This document shows, one piece after another, positions 53,907 through 62,226 of a DNA stretch of 64,000 nt. Under the pieces are notes generated by a model. It made no database searches and was not told the origin of the DNA. It saw only the letters and a list, made by a program, of their open reading frames with translations. Origin of the DNA: Chloroflexus aurantiacus J-10-fl (GTDB lineage Bacteria > Chloroflexota > Chloroflexia > Chloroflexales > Chloroflexaceae); assembly GCF_000018865.1 (NCBI RefSeq), contig NC_010175.1, positions 4,836,001 through 4,900,000 on the forward strand, in the 5' to 3' direction. Both the position numbers and the translations under genes were made by a program. Numbering within the stretch: position 1 is the stretch's first letter; every line of letters begins with the position of its first letter.

Positions 53907-54668
53907 TGGGAGCATCCCGTCAGGGAGCGCAGTGCCGCGCGTCGCGTCGCTCCCAGCCTGCCGCTTACCGTCTGGCCGAGCGACGCGACTGCGCAGGGGA
54001 TGTGGCGCAGCGCCGGCAGCGGCCCGGTCAACCCGCAGGACCTGAACCGCTCTGCGTACGCGCTGAACAATCCGCTGCCCGCCACCGACCCGACGGGGCA
54101 TCTGCCGCTGCTGCCGGTGCCCATCGCTGGCGGGCTGGCGCTGCTGAAGGCGATTGACGACGGCTGGACGGCGTGGGATGCCGTGCAAGCCACCCACACG
54201 CTGGCCGATCCGCAGGCGTCGGTTGAGGAGAAGCGCGCGGCGGCGGCCAATCTGACCCTGACCGCCGCGCTGGAAGCGGCTGAACCTGATGACCTGCTGC
54301 CGGTTGCGCTACCCCTCGATGACCTGCTGCGGGTTGGGATTATCGGGGGTACCAAGGGGGCGGGAAAGTCATTACCCGCTGCGTATGAGATCACGAAGGC
54401 TGGTGGCCGTCATGCTGGCGTTCTCAAAAACTATTTCTCACGGCGTTCGGCAGAAATTGAGCGTGCACTACGCAGCCTGGAGCGGCAGGCCGCACTGCAT
54501 CGTGACAAGCTTGCCAATCCCGCACAGTATGCCGAAAAGTGGGAAACTATGACTGCCAAAGATCGGGAAGATCTACTGCGGTACTGGCATAAAGAAGCTA
54601 CCAATTACGCAGAGCAGGCTGATGTGCTGCGCGGCCTGCTGATGGAACGTGGTCAAGGAGGGCCGTGA
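53907..54668 (+). CDS. Rhs core end plus toxin tip 3 (orphan)
   Basis: From about 53940 the frame reads LPLTVWPSDATAQGMWRSAGSGPVNPQDLN, then SAYALNNPLPATDPTGH, the end of the Rhs/YD core. The tip follows: LALLKAIDDGWTAWDAVQATHTLAD, DLLPVALPLDDLL, then AGGRHAGVLKNYFSRRSAEIERALRSLERQ and RYWHKEATNYAEQADVLRGLL, a helical, charged toxin domain of a type seen at Rhs C-termini but with no activity I can name. An internal ATG at 54000 exists (MWRSAGSG). The first 95% of an Rhs protein is missing. Confidence 0.65.
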   Translation, partial: WEHPVRERSAARRVAPSLPLTVWPSDATAQGMWRSAGSGPVNPQDLNRSAYALNNPLPATDPTGHLPLLPVPIAGGLALLKAIDDGWTAWDAVQATHTLADPQASVEEKRAAAANLTLTAALEAAEPDDLLPVALPLDDLLRVGIIGGTKGAGKSLPAAYEITKAGGRHAGVLKNYFSRRSAEIERALRSLERQAALHRDKLANPAQYAEKWETMTAKDREDLLRYWHKEATNYAEQADVLRGLLMERGQGGP

Positions 54669-54934
54669 TGGATAACAACACCTTTCTCTATTTTCTGCAG
54701 GATTTCGTCATGCTGCTACATGAACAAGCCATGGAAAGCAAGCAAAGGTGGGAAGCATGCCTGACTGCCAACCCTACTCGGGAAAGGAATACAGACGCTT
54801 GTAGCTATGAACGGGGGCGTGTCATAGCTTATTATGAGGTATTGTCGCTTTTTGTCCATCAAATGATCGCGTTTGATATTCCGGCTGATCAGCTCGGCAT
54901 CCCCAACATCGATCCCGATGAGCTGCTGCGCTAG
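54668..54934 (+). CDS. Putative immunity protein for toxin tip 3
   Basis: 88 residues, MDNNTFLYFLQDFVMLLHEQAME..., acidic and helical, ending NIDPDELLR. The ATG overlaps the toxin stop (TGATG) and AGGAGG lies 7 bases upstream, so it is translationally coupled. Intact. Confidence 0.65.
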   Translation: MDNNTFLYFLQDFVMLLHEQAMESKQRWEACLTANPTRERNTDACSYERGRVIAYYEVLSLFVHQMIAFDIPADQLGIPNIDPDELLR

Positions 54935-55041
54935 CATAGCGTCCATTCTAGCCTGGACACCAACCAACTGCTATCGTAGCATGCGATAGTAATCACTCCC
55001 CGTCTCTCCACTAGCCCATCATGAACAGCAGTGCCAGGTGA

Positions 55042-55491
55042 TGGGGAGCGCAGCGCGGCGGCGTGCCCGCCACGCCGCAGGACCTGAACCGCTCTGCCTA
55101 CGCGCTGAACAATCCGCTGACATACACCGACCCGACGGGGCAGTGGGTTGAGAGCGCGTGGGACCTTGCCAATCTGGCCCTGAGCGCCGCTGCCGTCTGG
55201 CAGAACCCCAGCGACCCCTGGAATTGGGCCGCGCTCGCTGCCGACACCGCGTCCACCGCGCTGCCCATCGTTCCTGGCGGCGGAGGGGCACTGATCCGCG
55301 CCGCTGCCCACGCCGACGAGGCAGCGGCTGCCCTGCCCGCCATAGCCCACGCCGCCTCATCGGCGGGTGCGGCGCAGGCGGCGGCGCGCCCATCGGCAAT
55401 CCACGAGCGACCGGTGTATGTTCGGCCAATCCCAAACGGCCAGCGGCAGTGGCGCACCTTCGGAGCTGGCATTGCGCATTGCTACCATTGA
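55042..55491 (+). pseudogene. Rhs core end plus pre-toxin, tip 4 truncated
   Basis: The frame PATPQDLNRSAYALNNPLTYTDPTGQ marks the core end, followed by ESAWDLANLALSAAAVWQNPSDPWNW and ADTASTALPIVPGGGGALIRAAAH, the best copy of the pre-toxin. After the Ala-rich linker only some 30 residues remain (PVYVRPIPNGQRQWRTFGAGIAHC), then a stop. The GAAGGAG directly downstream is followed by ATAG instead of ATG, as if an immunity gene start had been lost. Confidence 0.6.
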
Positions 55492-55548
55492 CTGAAGGAG
55501 TTAGAATAGCTCGCACGAGCCATCGCTCCCAACCAGCCGCTCACCGTC

Positions 55549-55916
55549 TGACCGAGCGATGCGACGGCGAAGGGGATGTGGCGCAGCGCCGGCAGCGGCC
55601 CGGTCAATCCGCAGGACCTGAACCGCTACGCATACGCGCTGAACAACCCGCTGACGTACACCGACCCGCTGAGGCATCTGCCGCTGCTGCCGGTGCGTCT
55701 AATTGGCGGGATTGCGCTGCGGAAGATCACGTTCCTTACAGCAGCCCACATACCCACCTGCCGGAAGTCCATAGGTATCCCATCACGGGATGTCAATTCA
55801 TTCATCGCACTGACCAGGTGACAACAGCAAGTGACATCAACCGCGTAGACGCAGCACTCCGATCCAGCGAATTGCGCCACCGCGTTAATCGTTCTGACCG
55901 AGGAGGGCCACGATGA
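55549..55916 (+). pseudogene. Rhs core end plus toxin tip 5, frameshifted
   Basis: Starts with the same DNA as cassette 3 (CGATGCGACGGCGAAGGGGATGTGG region versus CGACGCGACTGCGCAGGGGATGTGG), reads GSGPVNPQDLNRYAYALNNPLTYTDP, then LIGGIALRKITF. Near 55740 the frame changes. The other frame continues THLPEVHRYPITGCQFIHRTDQ...LRHRVNRSDRGGPR to 55916, which overlaps the next gene by ATGA as toxin and immunity genes do. Upstream of 55569 an in-frame TGA sits in the LTV*PSDATAKG segment. Confidence 0.6.
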
Positions 55917-56099
55917 GTCAATTCATCTTACTGACCGGTGATTGCCAGACGCTGGATAACCACTTTGATGTGCACGTGAAGCTGGTGCAGCCAGATCAAC
56001 CCTTCCTGGTTCATGCTGCACATGAATTGTTTCCCACAGCACGTGGAGCGTGTTGGACAGTTGTAGCCACAGAGACAGGGTTAAGCGATACGCTGTTTA

Positions 56100-56950
56100 G
56101 AACTCATTTCAAAATTCGGTCAACGCACCACAACATGATAGCGACGAGACAGAACGCACGAGAGCTATGCAGATGACGATCAGAGCGCACCACCAACGGA
56201 CGGTACTTGTCCATCCATGCGACGCACCGCTCGACCTTCCAGCGGTGCTGATAGTTTGTGCCAGCACGTAGCGGATGCCCACGCGTGGGCTGCTGACGGT
56301 TGCACCGCTCACGAGGTGGAACGGTGGGTGTGTTCCCACACCGACGCAGGTCGTTGCGCAACGCTGCACGGTCATCGGCGTTATCCGCTACCACGTCGTG
56401 TGGTCGCGTGCTGGGCCGGCCGCGTCGGCGTGGCACCCGTATGGTCCGCACCGTCGCTTCAGCCAGGGTACGGTCGTGCGGGTGTGCGCTCGCCACGTGC
56501 AGGCCGATGGACACGCCAGTGCCATCGACCACGACCATCACCTTGGCGCCGTTGCCGACCGTCGGTTTGCCTCCGCTAATGCCCCTTGGTTCGCTGGAAC
56601 GACGCTACCGTCCAGCAACACACGTGCCCATGCCAGCGTGCCGTCGGCAGCGAGGCGGCTCAGGAGGGTGCGCCAGATGCGCTCCCACCTCCCGTCCTGC
56701 GACCACGCGTGCCATCGTCGCCAGCAGGTGCTGGGAGACCCGTCCTCCGTTGGCAGGTCTGCCCAGGCACAGCCCGTGTGGAGTACAGACAGCATACCAT
56801 TCAGTGTCCGGCGGTCGTCATTGCGCGGACGACCCCGCGTGCGCTGTTGTTTCGGGATGAGCGGTTTGATCACCGCCCATTGGTCATCGGTGAGGTCATG
56901 TCTGCTCATACCGCTATTCTAGCACAAGCAGACATTTTTGAAATAGGTTC
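56100..56950 (-). mobile_element. IS5-family (IS427-like) insertion sequence, copy 2
   Basis: 851 bases, the same length as copy 1 and opposite in orientation, with ends GAACTCATTTCAAAATTCGG and TTTTTGAAATAGGTTC. TA on both sides (56098-56099, 56951-56952) is the target duplication. It has diverged from copy 1 at many positions but keeps both ends. Confidence 0.9.
56104..56909 (-). pseudogene. IS5-family transposase of copy 2, slip site lost
   Basis: Frame 1 (56909-56538) starts MSRHDLTDDQWAVIKPLIPK and has LLDGSVVPANQGA. Frame 2 (56541-56104) has MMVVVDGTG, VVADNADD and WKVERCVAWMD. The A6 run at which copy 1 can slip is AACCAA here (56586-56591), so the -1 shift that would join the frames is unlikely. 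DDE residues are still present. Likely inactive in cis, though mobilisable in trans by copy 1. Confidence 0.75.
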
Positions 56951-57304
56951 TACTGAAGCACAAGCTCATATACTTGCAAATGGCTGCTTTGAGGCAACGC
57001 GCTTAGCGCGTACCTTGATGTACTTAGTTGAATGTGCTCAATCAGTCGTATTATGGTACGGCGATGACTAGCACAATCTGCCATTGGTTGAGGAAGCGAC
57101 CGAATGTTTGGAACATGTCAAATACCAGGTCCTACAACCTTCTTGTGAAGTTTATCTTCGTTTTGAGAAAAAGTAAGGAAATCCTGATCCGCGATTTAAT
57201 TTCACTGAAAGTTATCAATTCATCGACAGGTCATCCTTTACTTCAGGATGAGAAATGTGGTTTCCCAGGCAATGAATGTATGATCATCCGGTAGAGGTAA
57301 GAGA

Positions 57305-57613
57305 ATGGATAGCGCATCCATCATTCAAGCTCTCGAACAAGAATGGGAACAACAGACAGGTTTCCCCGCCCGCCTGAGAGTAGGTGAGTTTGATGAAGCA
57401 GGACTTGAACGACTGCTCAGTCTGCTTTCGACCATTGAGCAGGAAGGGAATGTTCCACTGAGTTGGCGAATGGTTGCGCTGCTTTGGTTTATCCCCCTCT
57501 TTATGACGTGGCAACGGGAACGATTGGTTGAACAGGGCGAAGACCCGTATACGTTCGAGGAAGCTTTCCATCGAGTGCTGAATAAGCTGGAGAATATCTT
57601 AGGGCTGCCATAG
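57305..57613 (+). CDS. Small acidic protein, possible orphan immunity protein
   Basis: 102 residues: MDSASIIQALEQEWEQQTGF...ERLLSLLSTIEQEGN, a hydrophobic helix WRMVALLWFIPLFM, then EDPYTFEEAFHRVLNKLENILGLP. AGGTAAGAG precedes the ATG. Intact, AT-richer than the tips. The location inside the toxin-immunity series and the size suggest an immunity protein whose toxin has been lost. No family recognised. Confidence 0.5.
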   Translation: MDSASIIQALEQEWEQQTGFPARLRVGEFDEAGLERLLSLLSTIEQEGNVPLSWRMVALLWFIPLFMTWQRERLVEQGEDPYTFEEAFHRVLNKLENILGLP

Positions 57614-57627
57614 GGCTGATACTCTCT

Positions 57628-57807
57628 ATGCTGCGAGTGATGCGTAGCGTTGACTGTGCTTCTTCTGTTATGTATACCGCTGCTATCTGGCAAACCCTTA
57701 CCGCAGATACCACCACTGTTCTCCCAATCGTACCCGGCGGCACTGATGTAGAGATTAGAGTAGCGGCCTGTACTGACTGTACTGATGACGCAGCAGCAAT
57801 GCACTGA
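57628..57807 (+). pseudogene. Pre-toxin remnant
   Basis: The short frame contains AAIWQTLTADTTTVLPIVPGGTDVEIRVAA, clearly the same pre-toxin as at 55190-55310 (AAVWQNP...ADTASTALPIVPGG) but decayed and shortened. It ends with TGA at 57805-57807. A footprint of a sixth cassette. Confidence 0.7.
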
Positions 57808-58151
57808 CCGGAGCCAAACTGCTTGCCTGATCCAGTGATGAAGCTGTACAGATAGCTCAAGGTAGAGAGGTTATCGCTAACAAACCCTTTCACATATAAA
57901 GTGCTCAAATGTGCTAATGTGCCTTGAACAGTGAGCAACTTCGTAGAGGACAAATATTGTGCCGAACAATTTGGAACATGCCAGAAATGGGGTAATTTGA
58001 TGATAGGCCCTGGGCAATACCAGGTTGTTCTTACTCATGTCGGCGTAGACAAAGCCTCATAAACGGTGGTACAAACTCACCTGCATCGGTCAAGTACGAC
58101 GTCACAATGCTGATAAGTTCATCGCATCCGCTATAGAGGAGCAGTCTCCCG
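57808..58151. other. Decayed spacer, a possible small-ORF remnant
   Basis: 344 AT-richer bases. A 20-codon frame at about 57999-58061 (MIGPGQYQVVLTHVGVDKAS, then stop) is faintly like the start of a ribosomal L7/L12 C-terminal domain, but it is too short to call. Otherwise nothing is recognised. Confidence 0.3.
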
Positions 58152-58487
58152 ATGAGGACCGCAATACGAGGCACGCTGAGATGGCTTTCGGCGGAGGAAG
58201 GCGGACGTCGGCAGCCATTCGCCGGATTACGATACGCTACCGTGGCACGATTTCCAGGCCACGACACAACCTGGAGCGTCGTTGTAGAATTCACATCAAT
58301 ACCCGTTGCAGGAGAACCAATGACCGTTTCATTCCGGTTTCTTTCTCCTGATGCACCTGTTGAGCTTTTACAACCTGGAAGCCGTTTTGAGCTGATTGAA
58401 GGGGAAAGGGTTGTTGCAGTCGGTGAAGTGCTATTCAACGATGAAACTGGTTCCGTCCATCTGAACAATCAGCGGTTTCCTGAGTAA
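58152..58487 (+). CDS. Small beta-barrel protein resembling EF-Tu C-terminal domain
   Basis: 111 residues: MRTAIRGTLRWLSAEEGGRRQPF, RYATVARFPGHDTTWSVVVEF, VSFRFLSPDAPVELLQPGSRFELIEG and VVAVGEVLF. The alternation and the L-PGSRFEL-EG-R-VA-GEV ending match the EF-Tu domain III-like fold seen in small orphan proteins. GAGGAG lies 11 bases before the ATG. It closes the toxin-immunity region and may be an immunity protein, possibly a decoy for a translation-targeting toxin. That last idea is speculation. Confidence 0.5.
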   Translation: MRTAIRGTLRWLSAEEGGRRQPFAGLRYATVARFPGHDTTWSVVVEFTSIPVAGEPMTVSFRFLSPDAPVELLQPGSRFELIEGERVVAVGEVLFNDETGSVHLNNQRFPE

Positions 58488-58493
58488 AAACTT

Positions 58494-58511
58494 CCCCCGG
58501 TGCATCGGGGG
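58494..58511 (+). terminator. Hairpin after the EF-Tu-like gene, possible terminator without T-run
   Basis: CCCCCG-GTGCAT-CGGGGG, a perfect 6-base stem 6 bases after the stop codon. No T-run follows (GACGAGG), so intrinsic termination is uncertain. Confidence 0.35.
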
Positions 58512-58568
58512 ACGAGGTAGAGTCATCCAGGCAATAGAGAATATTGACAATTATTATTTTATGTAAAC

Positions 58569-59582
58569 TCACTCACCGCTAAAAAAACCTGCTCCAGCCG
58601 CCAGCGCAATTGCCCGCCGTGGCTCAATTACACGAGGACCATGCGGGTTAAAGCGCAATATCGCCGACTCGCCGGCTCGCAATTCTATTTCGCGTTCGCC
58701 ATCAAAGGCCAGTACCGCCGGTCGCTCACGACAGACGATCACCGTTTCACCGGGAGCCAGTATCCGATGCTCCGCAACGTGAACGGTTTGCATCAGGCCC
58801 GGTGCCACAGGTGCCCGTACCGGTTTCCCGCTAGCGGCAAGCCGCAAATACAAGCCGTGACCTGATGGATACTGACCGGCCAGCGCATGCGCCCCAATCG
58901 ATGACAATCCAATATTGCCCGGTTCGGTGCGCGTCAGTACCAGATCACTGATCCGCGTGCTGTCCCAGATAGCGCGTGCGGCGACAAATCGCTCGTCGTA
59001 GACAGCAGCATCCACCAGCGCTATATCATCCGGTGTTGTTTCGTGCAGTTGATCAATCGCCTGCGGCGTAGCCAGGCGGTAGACATCAATTCGTGGGGCA
59101 CGAACTACTGCCGCGTCGGCCCGACCACACGCGACCAGCCCTGCCGCCAGGCCGGCGGTGGTCGCTTCAATCATCAATGGAAAGACATTATTGGTGCCGG
59201 TTGATATTGGCATGAGCGGTACATCACCACACCCCTTGGCAACCAGTCGATTGGTACCGTCCCCGCCGAGAGTCACGATACAGCCAACGTTACGTTCAGC
59301 AAACAACCGTGCCGTGCGTAACGTGTCGTCAGGCGTAAACCAGGCCGGTATATCGAGGAGCGTTGCTTCAATCGTCAACGGGAGATTGTCGAGCGCCTTG
59401 AGGCCAATCCCGAACCGATCCGGCATGATCCAGACACGCTGAACCCCAACGGCTTCCAACCCTAGCAGAACCCGCTTAACGATGCTGACCTTCTCTTCAT
59501 TGTCAAACACCGAGCCATGCGCTACCAGCCGCCGAATATCCTTCCCTGATGCCGGATTAGCGATGATGCCAACAGTAACCAT
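58569..59582 (-). CDS. acoX: AcoX, NAD kinase-like protein of acetoin operons
   Basis: 337 residues. GIIANPASGKDIRRLV at the start, TLGGDGTNRLVAKG near 105 (the GGDGT nucleotide motif of the NAD-kinase/diacylglycerol-kinase superfamily), STGTNNVFP near 128, and a C-terminal beta domain (VLAFDGEREIEL). AcoX is regularly found with acoABC, but its exact reaction is not established. Last gene of the aco operon, 105 bases after the acoC-like stop. Confidence 0.88.
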   Translation of the reverse strand: MVTVGIIANPASGKDIRRLVAHGSVFDNEEKVSIVKRVLLGLEAVGVQRVWIMPDRFGIGLKALDNLPLTIEATLLDIPAWFTPDDTLRTARLFAERNVGCIVTLGGDGTNRLVAKGCGDVPLMPISTGTNNVFPLMIEATTAGLAAGLVACGRADAAVVRAPRIDVYRLATPQAIDQLHETTPDDIALVDAAVYDERFVAARAIWDSTRISDLVLTRTEPGNIGLSSIGAHALAGQYPSGHGLYLRLAASGKPVRAPVAPGLMQTVHVAEHRILAPGETVIVCRERPAVLAFDGEREIELRAGESAILRFNPHGPRVIEPRRAIALAAGAGFFSGE

Positions 59583-59687
59583 GGAACACGTCGCGGGGCA
59601 CTATTGCCCCGCGCTCCACTGCATAGCAGCAGGTAAGACACGGTAGCGTTTTGTTGCCGATCCTGCCGGTCTTCCTGCTGGCGAAGA

Positions 59688-61085
59688 TTACGATGACCTG
59701 ACAACAGGGAGTGCCTGTTGCAGAAACTCAACGATACTGTTCGTTACCCGAATAAATCCTGCACTTCCCGGTAGCACCCAGTTGAAATGGCTCATACCGG
59801 GAATAACCTCCAACCGCGCCGTTGCCCCCGCCCGCTCGACGATAGCCTGCGCTTCTGCCAGCGGCACAAGCTGATCGGCATCGCCGTGAATCACCAGCAA
59901 CGGTCGCGGGGCAATGTTACCCGCTATATCCTCCGGAGCGTACTCGATCAACGCTTCAGCACTTGCCAGCGATAACGTCACCTTCATCTGGGGGAACTCA
60001 GCCGCAACCTGATCGAGAAACGCCTGCGATTCCGGATCGGGTAATACAATCTCTAACGGATCGACCAGGCTTGACTTCCCAGTCAGCACCCGCTGCCGGC
60101 GATCTTCAGCCAGGTGCGCCAGGAATTGACTCCATTCCCACTGCCGACGCAAACTCCGTAACCAACGCGCACCGTTGCCGGGCGGCTCCAATGCCACCGC
60201 TGCACGAACTCGCCGATCAAGGGCAGCGGTTGTCACTGCGTGCGCACCACCCAGACTGATCCCGATCACAGCCATGCGCTCAGGATCGACAGTCGGCTGG
60301 TTGGATAGGAATGTCAGGGCAGCCCGCGCATCCGCCACCTGCTCAAGTGGCATGAGGCGACCCCGCTCTCCTTCACTCTCGCCAAACCCACGGTAATCGA
60401 AGACGAGTGCAACATAGCCGGCAGCATTGAGCACTTTGGCGATGTCGGGCATCACCATCGTCTTGAGGTAGGTATAGCCGACCAGCAATACCACACCTGG
60501 CCTGCGTTCACCCGGTGCTAGATCACGAGGCGTGTACAGCAAGCCATCAAGACGATGACCATCACTGTAGAAGCCGACCCGCTGGAGCGGCTGTACTGGC
60601 GTCGCCCGGGCTGCAATGGCTCGCTCAACATCTTCCCGGATAATCGCCCCACCAGGGCCACTCCCGACCAGCGTGCTCAAATCAATCCCATGCTCTTGGG
60701 CCAGCTTGCGCGCCGCCGGCATGGCGCGCGGTGCAGCGGTACGGGCTGGTGCCGGCGGCAGAGACACTGCCGGCGTATCTTGAACGGCAACCGGAGCCGG
60801 AACCGTCTCTACTGCGCCATTCCCGGCCACCTCGACCAGCCGCTCACCGGGAGCAGTGATGTAGGCGATAACCTTCGTCACCGCCACAACGCTCCCTTCC
60901 GGATAACACAGCCGCGCCAGCGTTCCACTCACCGGAGCTTCAACGACATTCGTGATCTTCTCCGTTTCCACCTCTGCAATTGGCTCACCCTGCTGCACCG
61001 ACTCGCCTTCGCGCTTGAGCCAGAGGTTGATCTTTCCCTCTTGCATGCTCAAGCCCCACTTTGGCATCACAACCTCGGTAGGCAT
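59688..61085 (-). CDS. AcoC-like protein: lipoyl domain, E3-binding domain, alpha/beta hydrolase
   Basis: 465 residues. The lipoyl domain (about 1-78) has the lipoyl-lysine in AEVETEKITNVV. A Pro/Ala linker follows, then a peripheral subunit-binding domain (PAARKLAQEHGIDLSTLVGSGPGG, about 125-160). From about 170 an alpha/beta hydrolase of the S9/dienelactone type is seen: VFDYRGFGESEG, GISLGGAHAV with the nucleophile Ser, HGDADQLVP and GMSHFNW. The normal E2 acyltransferase domain is absent. Known AcoC proteins also combine lipoyl and hydrolase parts, but the E3-binding domain in between is less usual. It transfers acetyl from AcoAB to CoA. Confidence 0.88.
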   Translation of the reverse strand: MPTEVVMPKWGLSMQEGKINLWLKREGESVQQGEPIAEVETEKITNVVEAPVSGTLARLCYPEGSVVAVTKVIAYITAPGERLVEVAGNGAVETVPAPVAVQDTPAVSLPPAPARTAAPRAMPAARKLAQEHGIDLSTLVGSGPGGAIIREDVERAIAARATPVQPLQRVGFYSDGHRLDGLLYTPRDLAPGERRPGVVLLVGYTYLKTMVMPDIAKVLNAAGYVALVFDYRGFGESEGERGRLMPLEQVADARAALTFLSNQPTVDPERMAVIGISLGGAHAVTTAALDRRVRAAVALEPPGNGARWLRSLRRQWEWSQFLAHLAEDRRQRVLTGKSSLVDPLEIVLPDPESQAFLDQVAAEFPQMKVTLSLASAEALIEYAPEDIAGNIAPRPLLVIHGDADQLVPLAEAQAIVERAGATARLEVIPGMSHFNWVLPGSAGFIRVTNSIVEFLQQALPVVRSS

Positions 61086-61114
61086 GATCTCTCCTGCAAC
61101 AAGCGCCCCCAGAA

Positions 61115-62149
61115 TCAGCCAAATGTCGCCCGCGCCGCTGCCACAATCCGCTCAGGCGAAGGCACATAGGCATCTTCCAGTGTCGGGCTAAACGGTACCG
61201 GGGTATGCGGCGGTGTGACCAGCTTGACCGGCGCATTCAAAAATTCCAGCGCCTGTGTCGCCGCCAGGGTGGCAATATCGCCCGCCACACTGCACCGTGG
61301 ATTATCTTCATCAACCACAACCAGACGGCCGGTCTTCCGCACCGACTCCAGTACCGTCGTCTCATCGAGTGGTGATAAGGTGCGAAGATCAATGACTTCA
61401 GCGCTGATACCTTGTTGCGCTAATCGCTCGGCCGCCTCTAAAGCGTGCAATACCATACGAGAGATGGCTACAATCGTGACATCACCACCTTCGCGCTTCA
61501 CATCAGCCTGCCCAAGCGGAATAACATATTCACCTTCGGGAACCGGCCCTTTCATATCGTAAAGCAGTTTGTGCTCACAGAAGATAACCGGGTCATCGTC
61601 ACGAATAGCCGCTGCCAGCAATCCCTTCGCATCAGCCGGAGTCGCCGGCGCAACCACCTTCAGGCCGGGGAAATGAACAAACGTCGAGTAGATCGAGTCG
61701 GAGTGCTGGGCTGCTGCCCGAAAACCGGCCCCGATCATCGTCCGAATGACGAGTGGAATGCGCGCCTTGCCACCGAACATGTAGCGCATCTTGGCGGCCT
61801 GATTGACGATCTGGTCGAGGCATACCCCCATAAAGCCGATGAACATCAGCTCAACCACCGGTCGTAGACCGGTTGCCGCTGCGCCGACACCGGCTCCAAC
61901 AAATCCCGACTCGGTAATTGGCGTATCACGCACACGCTGACGGCCAAATTCGTGTACTAAACCCTTCGTCACCCCCAACACCCCACCCCAGGCATCAAGA
62001 TGGCTCTCGTCTTCACTATGGGATGCTCCGGTGACATCTTCACCCATTAAGATAACCGTTGGATCGCGCCGCATCTCAAGACGCAATGCCTCATTGATCG
62101 CCTCACGATAGCTCAGAGTACGTACTGCCTCTTCAACCATTGCAGTCAT
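61115..62149 (-). CDS. acoB: Acetoin dehydrogenase E1 beta subunit
   Basis: 344 residues. The transketolase pyrimidine-binding part (MGEDVTGASHSEDESHLDAWGGVLGVTKGL, DTPITESGFVGAGVGAAATGLRPVVELMF) is followed by the C-terminal transketolase domain (EVIDLRTLSPLDETTVLESVRKTGRLVVVDEDN). With AcoA it oxidatively cleaves acetoin using TPP; pyruvate dehydrogenase E1 beta is similar, but acoX and the acoC type decide. 29 bases before the acoC-like gene. Confidence 0.88.
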   Translation of the reverse strand: MTAMVEEAVRTLSYREAINEALRLEMRRDPTVILMGEDVTGASHSEDESHLDAWGGVLGVTKGLVHEFGRQRVRDTPITESGFVGAGVGAAATGLRPVVELMFIGFMGVCLDQIVNQAAKMRYMFGGKARIPLVIRTMIGAGFRAAAQHSDSIYSTFVHFPGLKVVAPATPADAKGLLAAAIRDDDPVIFCEHKLLYDMKGPVPEGEYVIPLGQADVKREGGDVTIVAISRMVLHALEAAERLAQQGISAEVIDLRTLSPLDETTVLESVRKTGRLVVVDEDNPRCSVAGDIATLAATQALEFLNAPVKLVTPPHTPVPFSPTLEDAYVPSPERIVAAARATFG

Positions 62150-62226
62150 AGTATCACCTCATCGTTGAGTTGTCTGTGCCGAAGGAAAGCTACCCCTTCC
62201 CTACAGCTCACTATCTCTATTCGCAT

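Larger units (their letters stand above)
55913..57176 (+). pseudogene. Immunity gene 5 interrupted by an IS and by an in-frame TAG
   Basis: Starts MSQFILLTGDCQTLDNHFDV (GAGG upstream) and runs to ETGLSDTLF at 56098, where IS copy 2 is inserted. Behind the IS the frame continues TEAQAHILANGCFEATRLARTLMYLVECAQSVVLWYGDD. Removing 56100-56950 and one TA joins the parts exactly in frame. At 57069 TAG follows GDD, but the same frame continues HNLPLVEEATECLEHVKYQ to a TAA at 57174-57176, which looks like the natural end (about 136 residues). TAG probably replaces a Tyr codon (YGDDY). Confidence 0.8.

Noticed and set aside
57999-58061. 20-codon frame resembling a ribosomal L7/L12 C-terminal start
   Set aside because: Too short and stopped; similarity may be chance, so it is only mentioned as debris.
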